64,000 nucleotides of DNA from Promicromonospora sp. AC04 (GTDB taxonomy: Bacteria > Actinomycetota > Actinomycetes > Actinomycetales > Cellulomonadaceae), in assembly GCF_003058225.1 (NCBI RefSeq), contig NZ_QBUG01000002.1, positions 496,001 to 560,000 on the forward strand. The letters run 5' to 3'. The notes beneath the pieces are model-generated. The model made no database searches and was not told the DNA's origin. It saw only the letters and a program-made list of their open reading frames with translations. The position numbers and the translations under genes are program-made. Within the stretch, counting starts at the first letter, position 1, and the number at the start of each line of letters is the position of its first letter. Shown in pieces: positions 20,141 to 28,775 of this stretch.

Positions 20141-20172
20141 AAAAAGAGCCCCGGCGCAGATGCACGGGGCTC
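20141..20172 (-). promoter_or_regulatory. rplJ leader attenuator (L10 leader-like)
   Basis: On the minus strand GAGCCCCG, an 11-base loop and CGGGGCTC are followed at once by five Us: a canonical intrinsic terminator 68 bases before the rplJ ATG, not after a gene. A second CGGGGCTC copy (minus strand, 20122-20115) could pair with the same first arm, giving a mutually exclusive structure. This fits L10-dependent transcription attenuation. A weak TAATCT at 20301-20306 may be the -10 of this unit. Confidence 0.6.
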
Positions 20173-20357
20173 GGTTTGCGCGGCAGGGCCGCGCTCGAGT
20201 TCGTCACCTGCGCAGGCCCCCGCTCTCAGCGGGACTTCGGTCTTCGTCCGCTCTACGAGAGAGCAGCGTCGGACAACCGGCGGTCTTGGGTTACCCGAGT
20301 AGATTACACGATCCCCGGGGTGGTGCCGCACCGGCAGGCGGTGGCCCTCACCACACG

Positions 20358-22952
20358 TCAGCGGTCCAGGCCCTCCAGGGAGCCGAAGCACACCAGCGGC
20401 ACCGGCTCGGGCTCGTCCGCGAGCGCCGCGGCCAGCGCGGCCTCGGGGTCGTCCGTCGCGCGCAGGTGGGCGTGGAACCGTGGCATCACGCGGGCGGCGA
20501 CGGCGTCGGACAGCGGGCCGACGGACGCCACCACGGCGCGGGCGCCGAGCCGCAGCAGCACCGCCGTCAGGCCGAGCACCTCGCCGCCGACCACCTGGGA
20601 CGAGCCGCCGACCTCGCACGCCGACAGGATGATCACCGACTCGGGCAGCCGCGTGCCGTCGAGCTCGTGCGCGAACAGCGGTCCGTCGGCGAGGTCGACC
20701 GAGGCGAAGAGCGGGTTGTCGGCGTCGTGCCGGCCGTGGGTCGCCAGGTGCACCACATCGTGGGTCGCGAGCGCCTCGCGTACGGCCGCGGTGGTCGCGG
20801 CCGCGCCGGTGAGGACGGTGGCGCCGGACCACACCTCGCCCACCGCACGCACCTCGCTCGCGCCGAGCGTCACGCTCGGGCCGTGCGCGGCGAGGAGCCG
20901 GTGCCCGTCCCCCGGCCGGGGGTGGGCCCGTCCCCGCGCCACGTACGAACGCATGGTCGTCCGCCTGCCCCGTCGGGACGGGAGCGCGGTCCACGGCACG
21001 CCGACCAGCGGGTCCCGGCCCACGACGTACAGCGGGCCGTCCACTTCGAGGGGCAGGACCAGGAGCCTGTCGAGCGCGTCGAGGTTGCGCGTCAGGGAGC
21101 GACGGGCGGCGTCGCGCAACGCGGTGGGCACGCGGTCGTTGGCGCACACCCCGAGGTCGGCGCGCGCACGCAGCACCCGCTCGGCGACGTCGGCCCGTGG
21201 CCCGAGGGCCACGGTGCGGGCGCCGTGCGCGTCCAGCCGGACGCACCGCAGGACGCCGTCGATCACCAGGAAGTTCGCGACGACGGCGCCGTCGTCGCGG
21301 GCGGTGAGCAGGTCGCGCACCTCTGCCACGGTGGCGGGACGCTCCTCGGTGACTGCTTGGTCGCCGGGGCGGTGCCAGGCGCGTTCGCGGGCCGTCGCCA
21401 GGAGCCTGTGGGAGCGGTCGAACAGGTGCTTGCGCTCTGCCGCGCTCTCCCGGTCAGTGAGCGTACGCGCCCGGACGACGAGACCGCGGGCCTCCGTAAG
21501 GAGCGCCCCGACCGCCGGATCGTCCGGCGCGGCGGCCCACCCTGCCCCGGCGAACGTGGCGCGACCCCGTTCGACCGCCTCGAACAGCGCGGCAGGATGA
21601 CCGGTGCGCAGGGCGGCTTCGACGTCGGTCCGTTGCAGGTCGGCGCCGTGCGCCGCGGCGGCGGTCACGGACTCCACCGAGCCGAGGCCCATGCGGTGGT
21701 CGGCCAGGAGCCCGAGGCCGACGCGCACTGCGGCCACGCCCGCCGTCCGGTCCCCCGACGCGAACGCGATCTGCGCGAGCACGGTCTGCTGCTGGACCCG
21801 AGCGGTCAGCGGGGCATCGGCCATGCCGTCCGGGAGGTCGGCGAGGACGGCCCGGGCGGCGCCGACGTCGTCGGCCAGGAGGTACCAGTGCGCGGCTACG
21901 AACCGCGCGGACAGGCCGGGGTGCTGCCCGAGCAGCGGGTCCACCTCGTCGCCTGCCTCGGCTGCTTCGAGCGCCTGCTCGGCGCGGAGGCGCGCGTCGC
22001 TCGGCACGGGCGCCTCGCCGCGCCGGATCGGCAGGAGGATCGCCTCGAGCTCCGCGACGCGTGCGACAGCGGCCCGCTGCGGGTGGCCGACGCCGGCGTA
22101 GTACCGCCGGGCGAAGGCCGCGCTGGCACGAGCCTCGTCCCAACGGTGCAGCGCCATGAGGCAGCGGGCGCGGAAGTACTCGGCCTCCGCCCGGTGCTGT
22201 GCGCGTCCCGGGACCACCATGCGGGAGATCGCCTGGGTGAGGACCTGCTCCGCGTCCTCGAGCAGACCCGCCTCGTAGAGGACGGCGCCGCGGCCGATGT
22301 CGAGCACGCCGTCGGCGCGCTCCGGGTCGACGGCGCGGGCGGCGGCCATGGCCTGCAGCGCACCCGGCAGGTCCCCGAGCGCGTACCGCACGAAACCCGT
22401 GTTGTGCAGGGCGAGGGACGCGACGCTCGACAGGCCTGCGCGCCCCGCCTCCTCGTGGCAGGCGTCGAAGTCACGCAGCGCCGCGTCGAGCCGGCCGAGC
22501 TCGATGGCGGTCGCGCCGCGGTTGAGCAGGGCCGTCGCCAGGTCCCGCTTGGGGAGCACGACCTGTTCCGCGAAGACCTGGTCGAAGGCCGCCATGGCGT
22601 CGGTGAGCCGGCCGGCTCGCTGCAGGAGCAGGCCGCGCGCCCCGGCGACGATGGCCGCCAGGCGCGCCCGGGCCTGTGACGGCGCGGTAGCTGCACGGCC
22701 CTCGGCGTCGTCGAGCAGGGCGAGCGGCTTGTCCAGCGTGTCCTCGACCGCCTGGACCGCCACTGCCTCCCCCATCAGGGAGCGCACGATGCCCTCGGCC
22801 CAGCGCTCGTGGTCCGCTGGAGTGAGACCGGCGGGGTCGACGGCTCGGAGCCGGTCGAGCACCTCGCGGAACCGGGGCAGGGCGTCGCCGGGCCGCGACC
22901 GGGAGCTCAGATCCCGGGCGGCCAGCAGCTCCGCCTCGAGTTCCGGCCACAT
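20358..22952 (-). CDS. TPR-CHAT caspase-like protein, copy 1
   Basis: An 864-aa protein. The N-terminal two thirds is helical with tetratricopeptide-like repeats ([20 protein letters not shown] and [20 protein letters not shown] are clear). The C-terminal CHAT peptidase domain (about 560-864) has the catalytic pair His739 in HLATHG and Cys779 in LSACEVGG. No signal peptide or membrane segment. Start: ATG 22952 after AAGGGG; an in-frame ATG at 22973 is possible. It is the last gene of the sigma/S8/CHAT unit, with its own putative promoter (22998-23027), and reads toward rplJ. CHAT domains are caspase relatives; the substrate is unknown. Confidence 0.85.
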   Translation of the reverse strand: MWPELEAELLAARDLSSRSRPGDALPRFREVLDRLRAVDPAGLTPADHERWAEGIVRSLMGEAVAVQAVEDTLDKPLALLDDAEGRAATAPSQARARLAAIVAGARGLLLQRAGRLTDAMAAFDQVFAEQVVLPKRDLATALLNRGATAIELGRLDAALRDFDACHEEAGRAGLSSVASLALHNTGFVRYALGDLPGALQAMAAARAVDPERADGVLDIGRGAVLYEAGLLEDAEQVLTQAISRMVVPGRAQHRAEAEYFRARCLMALHRWDEARASAAFARRYYAGVGHPQRAAVARVAELEAILLPIRRGEAPVPSDARLRAEQALEAAEAGDEVDPLLGQHPGLSARFVAAHWYLLADDVGAARAVLADLPDGMADAPLTARVQQQTVLAQIAFASGDRTAGVAAVRVGLGLLADHRMGLGSVESVTAAAAHGADLQRTDVEAALRTGHPAALFEAVERGRATFAGAGWAAAPDDPAVGALLTEARGLVVRARTLTDRESAAERKHLFDRSHRLLATARERAWHRPGDQAVTEERPATVAEVRDLLTARDDGAVVANFLVIDGVLRCVRLDAHGARTVALGPRADVAERVLRARADLGVCANDRVPTALRDAARRSLTRNLDALDRLLVLPLEVDGPLYVVGRDPLVGVPWTALPSRRGRRTTMRSYVARGRAHPRPGDGHRLLAAHGPSVTLGASEVRAVGEVWSGATVLTGAAATTAAVREALATHDVVHLATHGRHDADNPLFASVDLADGPLFAHELDGTRLPESVIILSACEVGGSSQVVGGEVLGLTAVLLRLGARAVVASVGPLSDAVAARVMPRFHAHLRATDDPEAALAAALADEPEPVPLVCFGSLEGLDR

Positions 22953-22997
22953 GGTTGCCCCTTGTTTCTCCATGCCCTGGTGGGCATCGGGCGGGAC

Positions 22998-23027
22998 ACA
23001 ATAGCGGGGCATAGTGGGTTATGTCAC
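22998..23027 (-). promoter_or_regulatory. candidate promoter of CHAT copy 1
   Basis: Minus-strand GTGACA (23022-23027), 18 bases, TATTGT (22998-23003) in an AT-richer pocket of the 166-bp gap between the two CHAT genes. It would start transcription about 18 bases before the upstream ATG and allow copy 1 to be expressed independently of the rest of the unit. Confidence 0.45.
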
Positions 23028-23118
23028 TGTCCGGTGCGACGGCGCAGGTCAGGGGCTTGAGCTCGGCGACTGCGGGCTGCCTCGGCGACGTCCCTCGACG
23101 GACAACCTCGACGGCGGA

Positions 23119-25737
23119 TCAGGCGACTGCCAGCCCTTCGACCGAGCTGAAGCAGACGAGCGGCACCGGCTCGGCCACGTCCGTGAGGGCCGCGGCGAGC
23201 GCCGCCTCCGGGTCGTCGGTCTCGCGGAGGTGGGCGTGCAGGCGGGGCATGACGCGGGCGGCGAGCTCGTCGGAGAGCTTGGCGACCGACGCGATGACCG
23301 CTCGGGCTCCCAGGCGCAGGAGGACCGACGTAAGGCCCAGCAGCTCACCGCCGAGCACCTGGGTGGAACCGCCGACCTCGCACGACGACAGGATCACCAC
23401 CGACCCCGGCAGCGGCGTCCCGTCGAGCTCGTGGGCGAACAGCGGACCGTCCGCTAGGTCGATCGAGGCGAACAGCGGGTTGTCGGCGTCGTGCTGGCCG
23501 TGGGTCGCGAGGTGCACGACGTCGTGCGTGGCGAGGGCCGTGCGGACGTGCTCGGTGACGGCGTCATCCCCGGTCAGCACGGTTACGCCGGCCCACTGCC
23601 GCCCGACGGCATGAGCCTCGGCGGCACCGTGCGTCACTCCGGGTCCTGCGGCCGCGAGCAGGCGGCGCTTGCCCGAGGGGCGCGCGTGGGTGCGGCCGCG
23701 GGCGACGTAGGAGTTCACGGCGGTACGCAGGCCGCTGCGGGACGGGAGGACCGTCCACGGGACTCTGAGCAGCGGTTCGCGAGCCACGACATAGAGGTCG
23801 CCATCGGCCTGCAGCGGGGCGAGCAGGATGTCGTCGAGGATCTTGAGGTTGCGCTCCAGCGACGAGCTGGCGGCGGCGCGCAGGGGCGCCGGGATCAGGT
23901 CGTTGGCCGCCATGGCGAAGTCCGCCGCTATGCGGCGGACCCGCTCGGTCACGTCCTGTGCCGGTCCGACGTCGACCGTCGTCACGCCCACGGCATCGAC
24001 CCGGACACAGCGCAGCACCCCTCCGAGAACGACGAAGTTGGCCACCACCGCGGTGCCGTCGCCGCGCTCGGCGAGGACGCGCTGCAGCTCGCGGGCCGTT
24101 GCGGGGCGCTGTACCGCGCCCGCGTTCCCGGCGTGCCGCCACGAGCGTTCCCGCACCTCGTCCTGGATACGGCGGGCGCGGTGGGTCAGCCGTTCACGCT
24201 CCCTGGCCTCGGCCGCGCCGAGCTCGCGGGCCCTCGCCAACAGGCCGCGTGCCTCGGTGAGGAGCGCGGCAGCCTGCGGATCGTCTGGCGGAGTGACGCG
24301 ACCCGTGCCGGCGAACGTGGCGCGGCCTCGCTCCAACGCGTCGAACAGGGCGGCGGGACGGCCTGTGCGCTCGGCGGCATCGACGTCGACGAAAGTCAGG
24401 TCGACGCCGTGCGCTGCCGCAGCCGTGACGGACTCGACCGAGCCGAGCCGGCTGCGGTGATCGGTGAGAAGGCTCAGGCCGGCACGGACCGCGCGCAGCC
24501 CCCTCGCACGGTCGCCCTCGGCGAACGCGAGCTCTGCCTGGACTGTGTAGTGCTGGACCCGCACGGTCAGTGGAGCGCTCGTCAGAGTGCGGGGCAGCTG
24601 GGCACGGACGGCGCGGGCGGCATCGAAGTCACCCGCAAGGACGAACCAGCGCGCGGCAACCAGCCGCGCGGTGTGCCCCGGGTGATAGCCAAAAGTGGGA
24701 CCGGCCTCGTCGCCGACCTCGGCAACCGTTATCGCTTGCCGCGCCCGACGACGAGCGACTACCGGCGAAAAACCGTTCGAAGAGCGGAGAGCCTCCGACA
24801 GCAACGACTCGAGCTCAAGGACCCTGGCCAGCGCCGCCATCGACGGTTGCCCACCGCGCTCGAATCGCCGACGCGCCTGGGCCGCCTGCGCGCGCGCCTC
24901 CTCGAAGCGATGAAGGCCCATCAGGGCTCGCGCTCGGAACCATTCAGCCACTGCGTGGTCGCTGCGAAGCGCTGCACGCGCCAGTCGCTCGGTGGCCGTC
25001 GACAGCAACTGCTCGGCATCAGCAAGCAATCCGCTCTCGAAGAGCACCTCAGCGCGACCCAGCTCCGGGATGCCGTCGTCCTGGTCCGGAGCCGCGAGGC
25101 GCGCCTTCTCCATCGACAGCAGAGCGCCAGGCAGGTCGCCAAGCGTGTACTGCGCATAGCCGAAATTGTGCAGAGCGAACGAAACGAACTGCGGGTTGCC
25201 CAGGGCTACGGCGTGCGCTCTCGCCTCCTCGTAGTCACGAAGGGCCTCGGTGAACTCCCCGAGCATGCCGAACACTGCGCCCCGGTTCAGGTAGGCGATC
25301 GCCAAGTCACGGTGGTCAGTGAGGCCCGGTGTCCGCACCGCTTCGGTGAGGTGCCCCAGGGCTTGGCGCAGGTTCCCCGACCTGGAGTGGAGCACACCAC
25401 GCTGGACGAAGATCAGGCTCGACATCGACGGATCGAGAGCCCCGCTCTCGATCTCCGCTGCCCGGTCGCACAGCGCGAGAGCGTCGACAAGCGACCCAGT
25501 CAGTGCATGAACCGGATTCGACAGACCCAGATAGCTCCGCACCATCAGCTCGGCCCACTGCGCTCTGCCCGTCGGGTCGAGCTGGTCGGGATCCAACCCG
25601 GCCAGGTCGGTCAGGAGCGCGCGGAAGTCGGATTCCGCGGACGACCACTTCGCTCGCGCATGCAGGTCGCGAGCGACTTCCAGTCGCTCGAACAGCCGCA
25701 CCCACGGGCCACTACGTGTGGTCGCCTCCACGTTCAC
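23119..25737 (-). CDS. TPR-CHAT caspase-like protein, copy 2
   Basis: An 872-aa paralogue of the next gene, with the same architecture: TPR-like N-terminus (LAIAYLNRGAVFGMLGEFTE and [20 protein letters not shown]) and a CHAT domain with His746 in HLATHG and Cys786 in LSSCEVGG. I start it at GTG 25735-25737, 10 bases after the S8 stop, because the longer frame would lie inside the protease gene. The last 130 residues are almost the same as copy 1, while the N-terminal half is much more diverged and visibly less GC-rich (about 24600-25700). Probably cytoplasmic; substrate unknown. Confidence 0.83.
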   Translation of the reverse strand: MNVEATTRSGPWVRLFERLEVARDLHARAKWSSAESDFRALLTDLAGLDPDQLDPTGRAQWAELMVRSYLGLSNPVHALTGSLVDALALCDRAAEIESGALDPSMSSLIFVQRGVLHSRSGNLRQALGHLTEAVRTPGLTDHRDLAIAYLNRGAVFGMLGEFTEALRDYEEARAHAVALGNPQFVSFALHNFGYAQYTLGDLPGALLSMEKARLAAPDQDDGIPELGRAEVLFESGLLADAEQLLSTATERLARAALRSDHAVAEWFRARALMGLHRFEEARAQAAQARRRFERGGQPSMAALARVLELESLLSEALRSSNGFSPVVARRRARQAITVAEVGDEAGPTFGYHPGHTARLVAARWFVLAGDFDAARAVRAQLPRTLTSAPLTVRVQHYTVQAELAFAEGDRARGLRAVRAGLSLLTDHRSRLGSVESVTAAAAHGVDLTFVDVDAAERTGRPAALFDALERGRATFAGTGRVTPPDDPQAAALLTEARGLLARARELGAAEARERERLTHRARRIQDEVRERSWRHAGNAGAVQRPATARELQRVLAERGDGTAVVANFVVLGGVLRCVRVDAVGVTTVDVGPAQDVTERVRRIAADFAMAANDLIPAPLRAAASSSLERNLKILDDILLAPLQADGDLYVVAREPLLRVPWTVLPSRSGLRTAVNSYVARGRTHARPSGKRRLLAAAGPGVTHGAAEAHAVGRQWAGVTVLTGDDAVTEHVRTALATHDVVHLATHGQHDADNPLFASIDLADGPLFAHELDGTPLPGSVVILSSCEVGGSTQVLGGELLGLTSVLLRLGARAVIASVAKLSDELAARVMPRLHAHLRETDDPEAALAAALTDVAEPVPLVCFSSVEGLAVA

Positions 25738-25747
25738 CCCATCGTCT

Positions 25748-27214
25748 TCAGTTCGGGATCGGCAGTCCCGTCGCCTGGTGTGCAGCCTCCCACGCCGCTG
25801 CAACCCGATCAGCCGTGCCCTCCGCGATCCGGCCGTTCAGCAAGTGCTGGGCCAGCTCTCCGGCAAGTACCGGCGAGGAGAACGAGGTCCCGCTCCACGT
25901 GGCGAACCCGCCCGTGAAGTCGTCCGGATCGACTGACTCCCGGCCCCCTTCGGACAGCCGCTGCGGCAGCAGGGCTCCGTCGGCAGTAGCCGGCATCGTG
26001 CTGTGCACGTTGGTACCCGGGCGCACACTCGTCACCCATGGTCCGTCGTTGGCAAATTCCGCGAGCGTGCCGTTTGGGTTGGACGCCGTGACCACGAGCA
26101 GTGGAGTGTAGTCCGCCCGCAGGTCACGGATGTCCAGCGGCTCTGCTCGGCCGTCCACACGCCGCACGTGGGGCGCCCAGGCCGCAGGGAACACGGGCCG
26201 ATCCCCGCCGTCGTTGCCGGCCGACGCGACGACAAGGACACCCGCCCGGCGAAGGTCGCGCAACACACCGCGGAGCATGCCCTCATAGTCGTCGTCCTCG
26301 AGAACCTCGGGCTGGAAGCCGAGAGCCAGCACTACGACGTCGACCGGGGTGTAGCCATCGATACCGGAAACGCCCCGCAGGTGGTACTCCAGCAGCCTCT
26401 CGAGCGAGCGCACCAGGTCCCACTCGCGGACCTCCCCATCCGTGTACATCACCCGAACGGGAAGGATCGCGGCGTCCGGGCACACCTGGTGCACCACACC
26501 CGCGATGAATGTCCCGTGCCCCACGTACGGCGCCAGCTCCGTCGACGGCTCGTGGCCCGTCGCCGGCTCGTCGTCGGTGAAGGTGCCGATCGGCCGTCCG
26601 TCGATCTCGGCATCCCGGATAACGACGTGCGAGCGGTCGAACCATGGGTGCGCGCCGATCCCGGTGTCGACCAGGGCGACGACCGGACGTTGCACTCCGT
26701 CGTCGGAGAGCCACGGCGTAGGCCCGGTTCCGAGGACCCTTCGCGGGACGGTGCCGACATGAAGAGACGGCTCCCGGTCCCCTGGCTGCGCAACGCCAGG
26801 CCTGTTCTGGTGTCCCTGCAACACATGGTCCAACCCAATCCGCTTCCGGTCCTCCTCGCCGGCCAAGGACGTAACGTCGTCAAGGAGGTCCCACACGTCC
26901 GCGTCCTCGCTACCCCCTGCGGCCACGTGCAGCGCCACGCCCGTCCGCGGCACCTCCGACCTCATGGGCGCCGAGGGAAGCTCCTCCTCCTCCAGCAAGA
27001 GGCCGCGGTCGGCCGCCCGCTCGCGGAGCAGCGCCAGCAGTCCGTCGTCCTCCCCGGGTGTGCCGCGCACGATCAGCCGGTCCGCGACGTACCGCGTGGG
27101 TGCCAGCCGGATGTCACGCCGACAGGGCGCCTCAGCCGGATCGAGCTCCCGGACCGGACGCCATCCTCCGGCGTGGTCCCGTACACGCAGTCCTTCGGGC
27201 ATGGGCTCACTCAC
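25748..27214 (-). CDS. cytoplasmic subtilisin-like serine protease (S8)
   Basis: A 488-aa protein, GTG start with AGAGG eight bases upstream. The full catalytic set is visible: Asp183 (VALVDTGIG), His233 (VGHGTFIAGVV), oxyanion Asn334 (VASAGNDGG) and Ser444 (WSGTSFSSPVLAG). The first 170 residues are not catalytic, are acidic in part (about 70-130) and lack a signal peptide or membrane segment, so it should act inside the cell, perhaps after removal of this region. It lies 100 bp after the 186-aa gene and 10 bp before CHAT copy 2. Substrate unknown. Confidence 0.9.
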   Translation of the reverse strand: MSEPMPEGLRVRDHAGGWRPVRELDPAEAPCRRDIRLAPTRYVADRLIVRGTPGEDDGLLALLRERAADRGLLLEEEELPSAPMRSEVPRTGVALHVAAGGSEDADVWDLLDDVTSLAGEEDRKRIGLDHVLQGHQNRPGVAQPGDREPSLHVGTVPRRVLGTGPTPWLSDDGVQRPVVALVDTGIGAHPWFDRSHVVIRDAEIDGRPIGTFTDDEPATGHEPSTELAPYVGHGTFIAGVVHQVCPDAAILPVRVMYTDGEVREWDLVRSLERLLEYHLRGVSGIDGYTPVDVVVLALGFQPEVLEDDDYEGMLRGVLRDLRRAGVLVVASAGNDGGDRPVFPAAWAPHVRRVDGRAEPLDIRDLRADYTPLLVVTASNPNGTLAEFANDGPWVTSVRPGTNVHSTMPATADGALLPQRLSEGGRESVDPDDFTGGFATWSGTSFSSPVLAGELAQHLLNGRIAEGTADRVAAAWEAAHQATGLPIPN

Positions 27215-27314
27215 AGCAGTACCTCTCGATCGATAGGCGTACCTGGTAGACCCCCCACCGCGCCCCTCGGCCGGTCTGAAGGTCTGAAGGTCAGATATTC
27301 AAGAACTCAAGAGT

Positions 27315-27875
27315 TCATAGCTCGATAACCGGCGTGCTCACGGCTCCGCCACCGCCGTCGGTCCGGCGGACCACCAGGCTCGCGCGACCGCGCTCGACGG
27401 AGTCGAAGGAGAACCGGCCGTCCTCGTCGGAGGCGACGGTGACGACGTCGACCCCTGGTCGATGCAGCTCAACGGAGAGGCCCGCCGCCGGGGCGGCCCA
27501 GCCGTCGATCCGAACCCGGCCCCCGGGAGACGGAGACAGGCTGATCATGACGGTCAGCGAGTCGTGCGTGAAGGTGATGGTCTTCGCCTCGGCGGGCGAA
27601 GCGTCGTCGGCGCGTGCGGCTGCGGCGGCCCCCCGGACGCCTGCGAGCGGTGTGTCGAGATAGACGGCCTCCATCAGGTCGGCCTCGAGGCCGGCCAGCG
27701 TGATCGCGAACAGCGACCGCTCCACGAGCTCGTCCGGGACGGGGTCCACCGCCTCCACCACGTGGGCGAGGCGGGTCAGCACAGCGCCGTCCCCGGCGTC
27801 CAGCACGCCCTTCGGGTCGAACGAGAGGTCCCCCACGGCCTCGTCGTCCTTGTTGGGTTCCGGCGTCAGATCCAC
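27315..27875 (-). CDS. 186-aa protein coupled to the ECF sigma gene; candidate sigma regulator
   Basis: Not a family I can name. The GTG start overlaps the sigma-factor stop (stop TGA at 27866-27868) behind AGGGGGACTTCTC, so translation is coupled. It is 186 aa, soluble, with no transmembrane helix, unlike membrane anti-sigma factors. The N-terminal half is helical (PDELVERSLFAITLAGLEAD). After an Ala-rich linker, the C-terminus looks like a small beta-sandwich of carboxypeptidase-regulatory type (VTVASDEDGRFSFDSVERGR). Position and coupling suggest a cytoplasmic anti-sigma or adaptor, possibly a protease substrate; that is inference. Confidence 0.6.
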   Translation of the reverse strand: MDLTPEPNKDDEAVGDLSFDPKGVLDAGDGAVLTRLAHVVEAVDPVPDELVERSLFAITLAGLEADLMEAVYLDTPLAGVRGAAAAARADDASPAEAKTITFTHDSLTVMISLSPSPGGRVRIDGWAAPAAGLSVELHRPGVDVVTVASDEDGRFSFDSVERGRASLVVRRTDGGGGAVSTPVIEL

Positions 27876-28618
27876 GAGAAGTCCCCCTGCTCGTCGAGGA
27901 TGGTGCGCAGCTTCGCCAAGCAGCGGCCACGAGTCGAGCCGATGGAGCCCATCGGCATTCCGATCGCCGCCGAGATGTGCCGGTAGTCCGGCCGATCGGC
28001 GAGCGAAACCAGACGCAGCAGTTCCTGGCAGCGTCTGGGAAGTTCCTGGAGCGACATCCACAGGATGCGATCGCGTTCGTCGCGCAGCACCTCGGCGTCG
28101 GGCAGCGGATCCTTTGCCGGGAGCGCCATCGGATGCTCCGGGCTGTCGTCCGGGAGCTCCGTGCGGCGCTTCTCGTCGTCACGGTGCTTGCGCACCGCCT
28201 CCCAGGCGGCGCGCTTCGCCGTCACCAGGAGCCACTTCAGGACGGCCTTCGGCTCCGCGATCGTCTCCGCGTGCCGTACGAGCGCCACCCAGGTGCTCTG
28301 CACGACGTCCTCTGCGGCGTCACGGTCGACCCCCTGTGCGCGGACCGTGTGCCAGAGCAGCGGCGTTGCCTCGCGGACCAGCTCACCGAGTGCCTGGTGG
28401 TTGCCCGCGCGGTACTCGGTCAGCGCGATCGCGGCGCGATCGCCGAGCGTGAGACCGGACCCGTCGACGTCGGGCAGGGCCTCCCTTGATCCTGTCATTG
28501 CACCACGGGATTCTCTGCTGGCGGTTGTTTCCACTCCCGGTAGGGGACGTGGAGCACTTGGACCAGCCGAGTCTACGGCCGAGCGCGCGGATCCGGGGAG
28601 GTAGAAGGCTGTGCCCAT
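27866..28618 (-). CDS. ECF-type RNA polymerase sigma factor
   Basis: 250 aa. Region 2 is seen at about 95-150 (DRDAAEDVVQSTWVALVRHA, KAVLKWLLVTAKRAAWEAV). Region 4 with its helix-turn-helix is at about 185-240 (LPRRCQELLRLVSLADRPDY, ISAAIGMPMGSIGSTRGRCL). Start: ATG 28616-28618, preceded by GAGAGGAG at ideal spacing; the first 40 residues are Pro/Ser-rich and an internal Met41 lacks a good site. It heads the unit with the 186-aa gene, the S8 protease and both CHAT genes, and follows the rplA terminator. Its regulon probably includes itself. Confidence 0.9.
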   Translation of the reverse strand: MGTAFYLPGSARSAVDSAGPSAPRPLPGVETTASRESRGAMTGSREALPDVDGSGLTLGDRAAIALTEYRAGNHQALGELVREATPLLWHTVRAQGVDRDAAEDVVQSTWVALVRHAETIAEPKAVLKWLLVTAKRAAWEAVRKHRDDEKRRTELPDDSPEHPMALPAKDPLPDAEVLRDERDRILWMSLQELPRRCQELLRLVSLADRPDYRHISAAIGMPMGSIGSTRGRCLAKLRTILDEQGDFSWI

Positions 28619-28665
28619 CAGGCACTCCTCTCTCCTCGGCGCACGTCGGCAGAATGCCGCTCATC

Positions 28666-28692
28666 AGACAAGAGGGGCGAACACCCGGTTTC
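28666..28692 (-). promoter_or_regulatory. candidate ECF promoter of the sigma/S8/CHAT unit
   Basis: Minus-strand GAAACC (28687-28692), 17 bases, GTCT (28666-28669) resembles the AAC-type -35 and GTC-type -10 of many ECF promoters. It sits 48 bases before the sigma ATG and just after the rplA terminator. Autoregulation would be typical. One-site evidence only. Confidence 0.35.
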
Positions 28693-28717
28693 GATACATG
28701 GTCGCGGATGAGAAATC

Positions 28718-28756
28718 AAGAAGGCCCGCACCCCGTTACGGGGTGCGGGCCTTCTT
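28718..28756 (-). terminator. terminator after rplA
   Basis: Perfect 17-bp arms (28718-28734, 28740-28756; core AAGGCCCGCACCCC) with a five-base loop, 20 bases past the rplA stop. It insulates the rplKA transcript from the sigma-factor unit. A few Us occur within the following GATTTCTC. Confidence 0.8.
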
Positions 28757-28775
28757 GCGCTCAGGAGCGCTCGGA

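Noticed and set aside
20160-22679. Plus-strand frames of over 800 codons antisense to the CHAT genes (also 23491-25917)
   Set aside because: Composition is Arg/Gly/Val/Ala-rich without domains, while the opposite strand encodes clear TPR-CHAT proteins.
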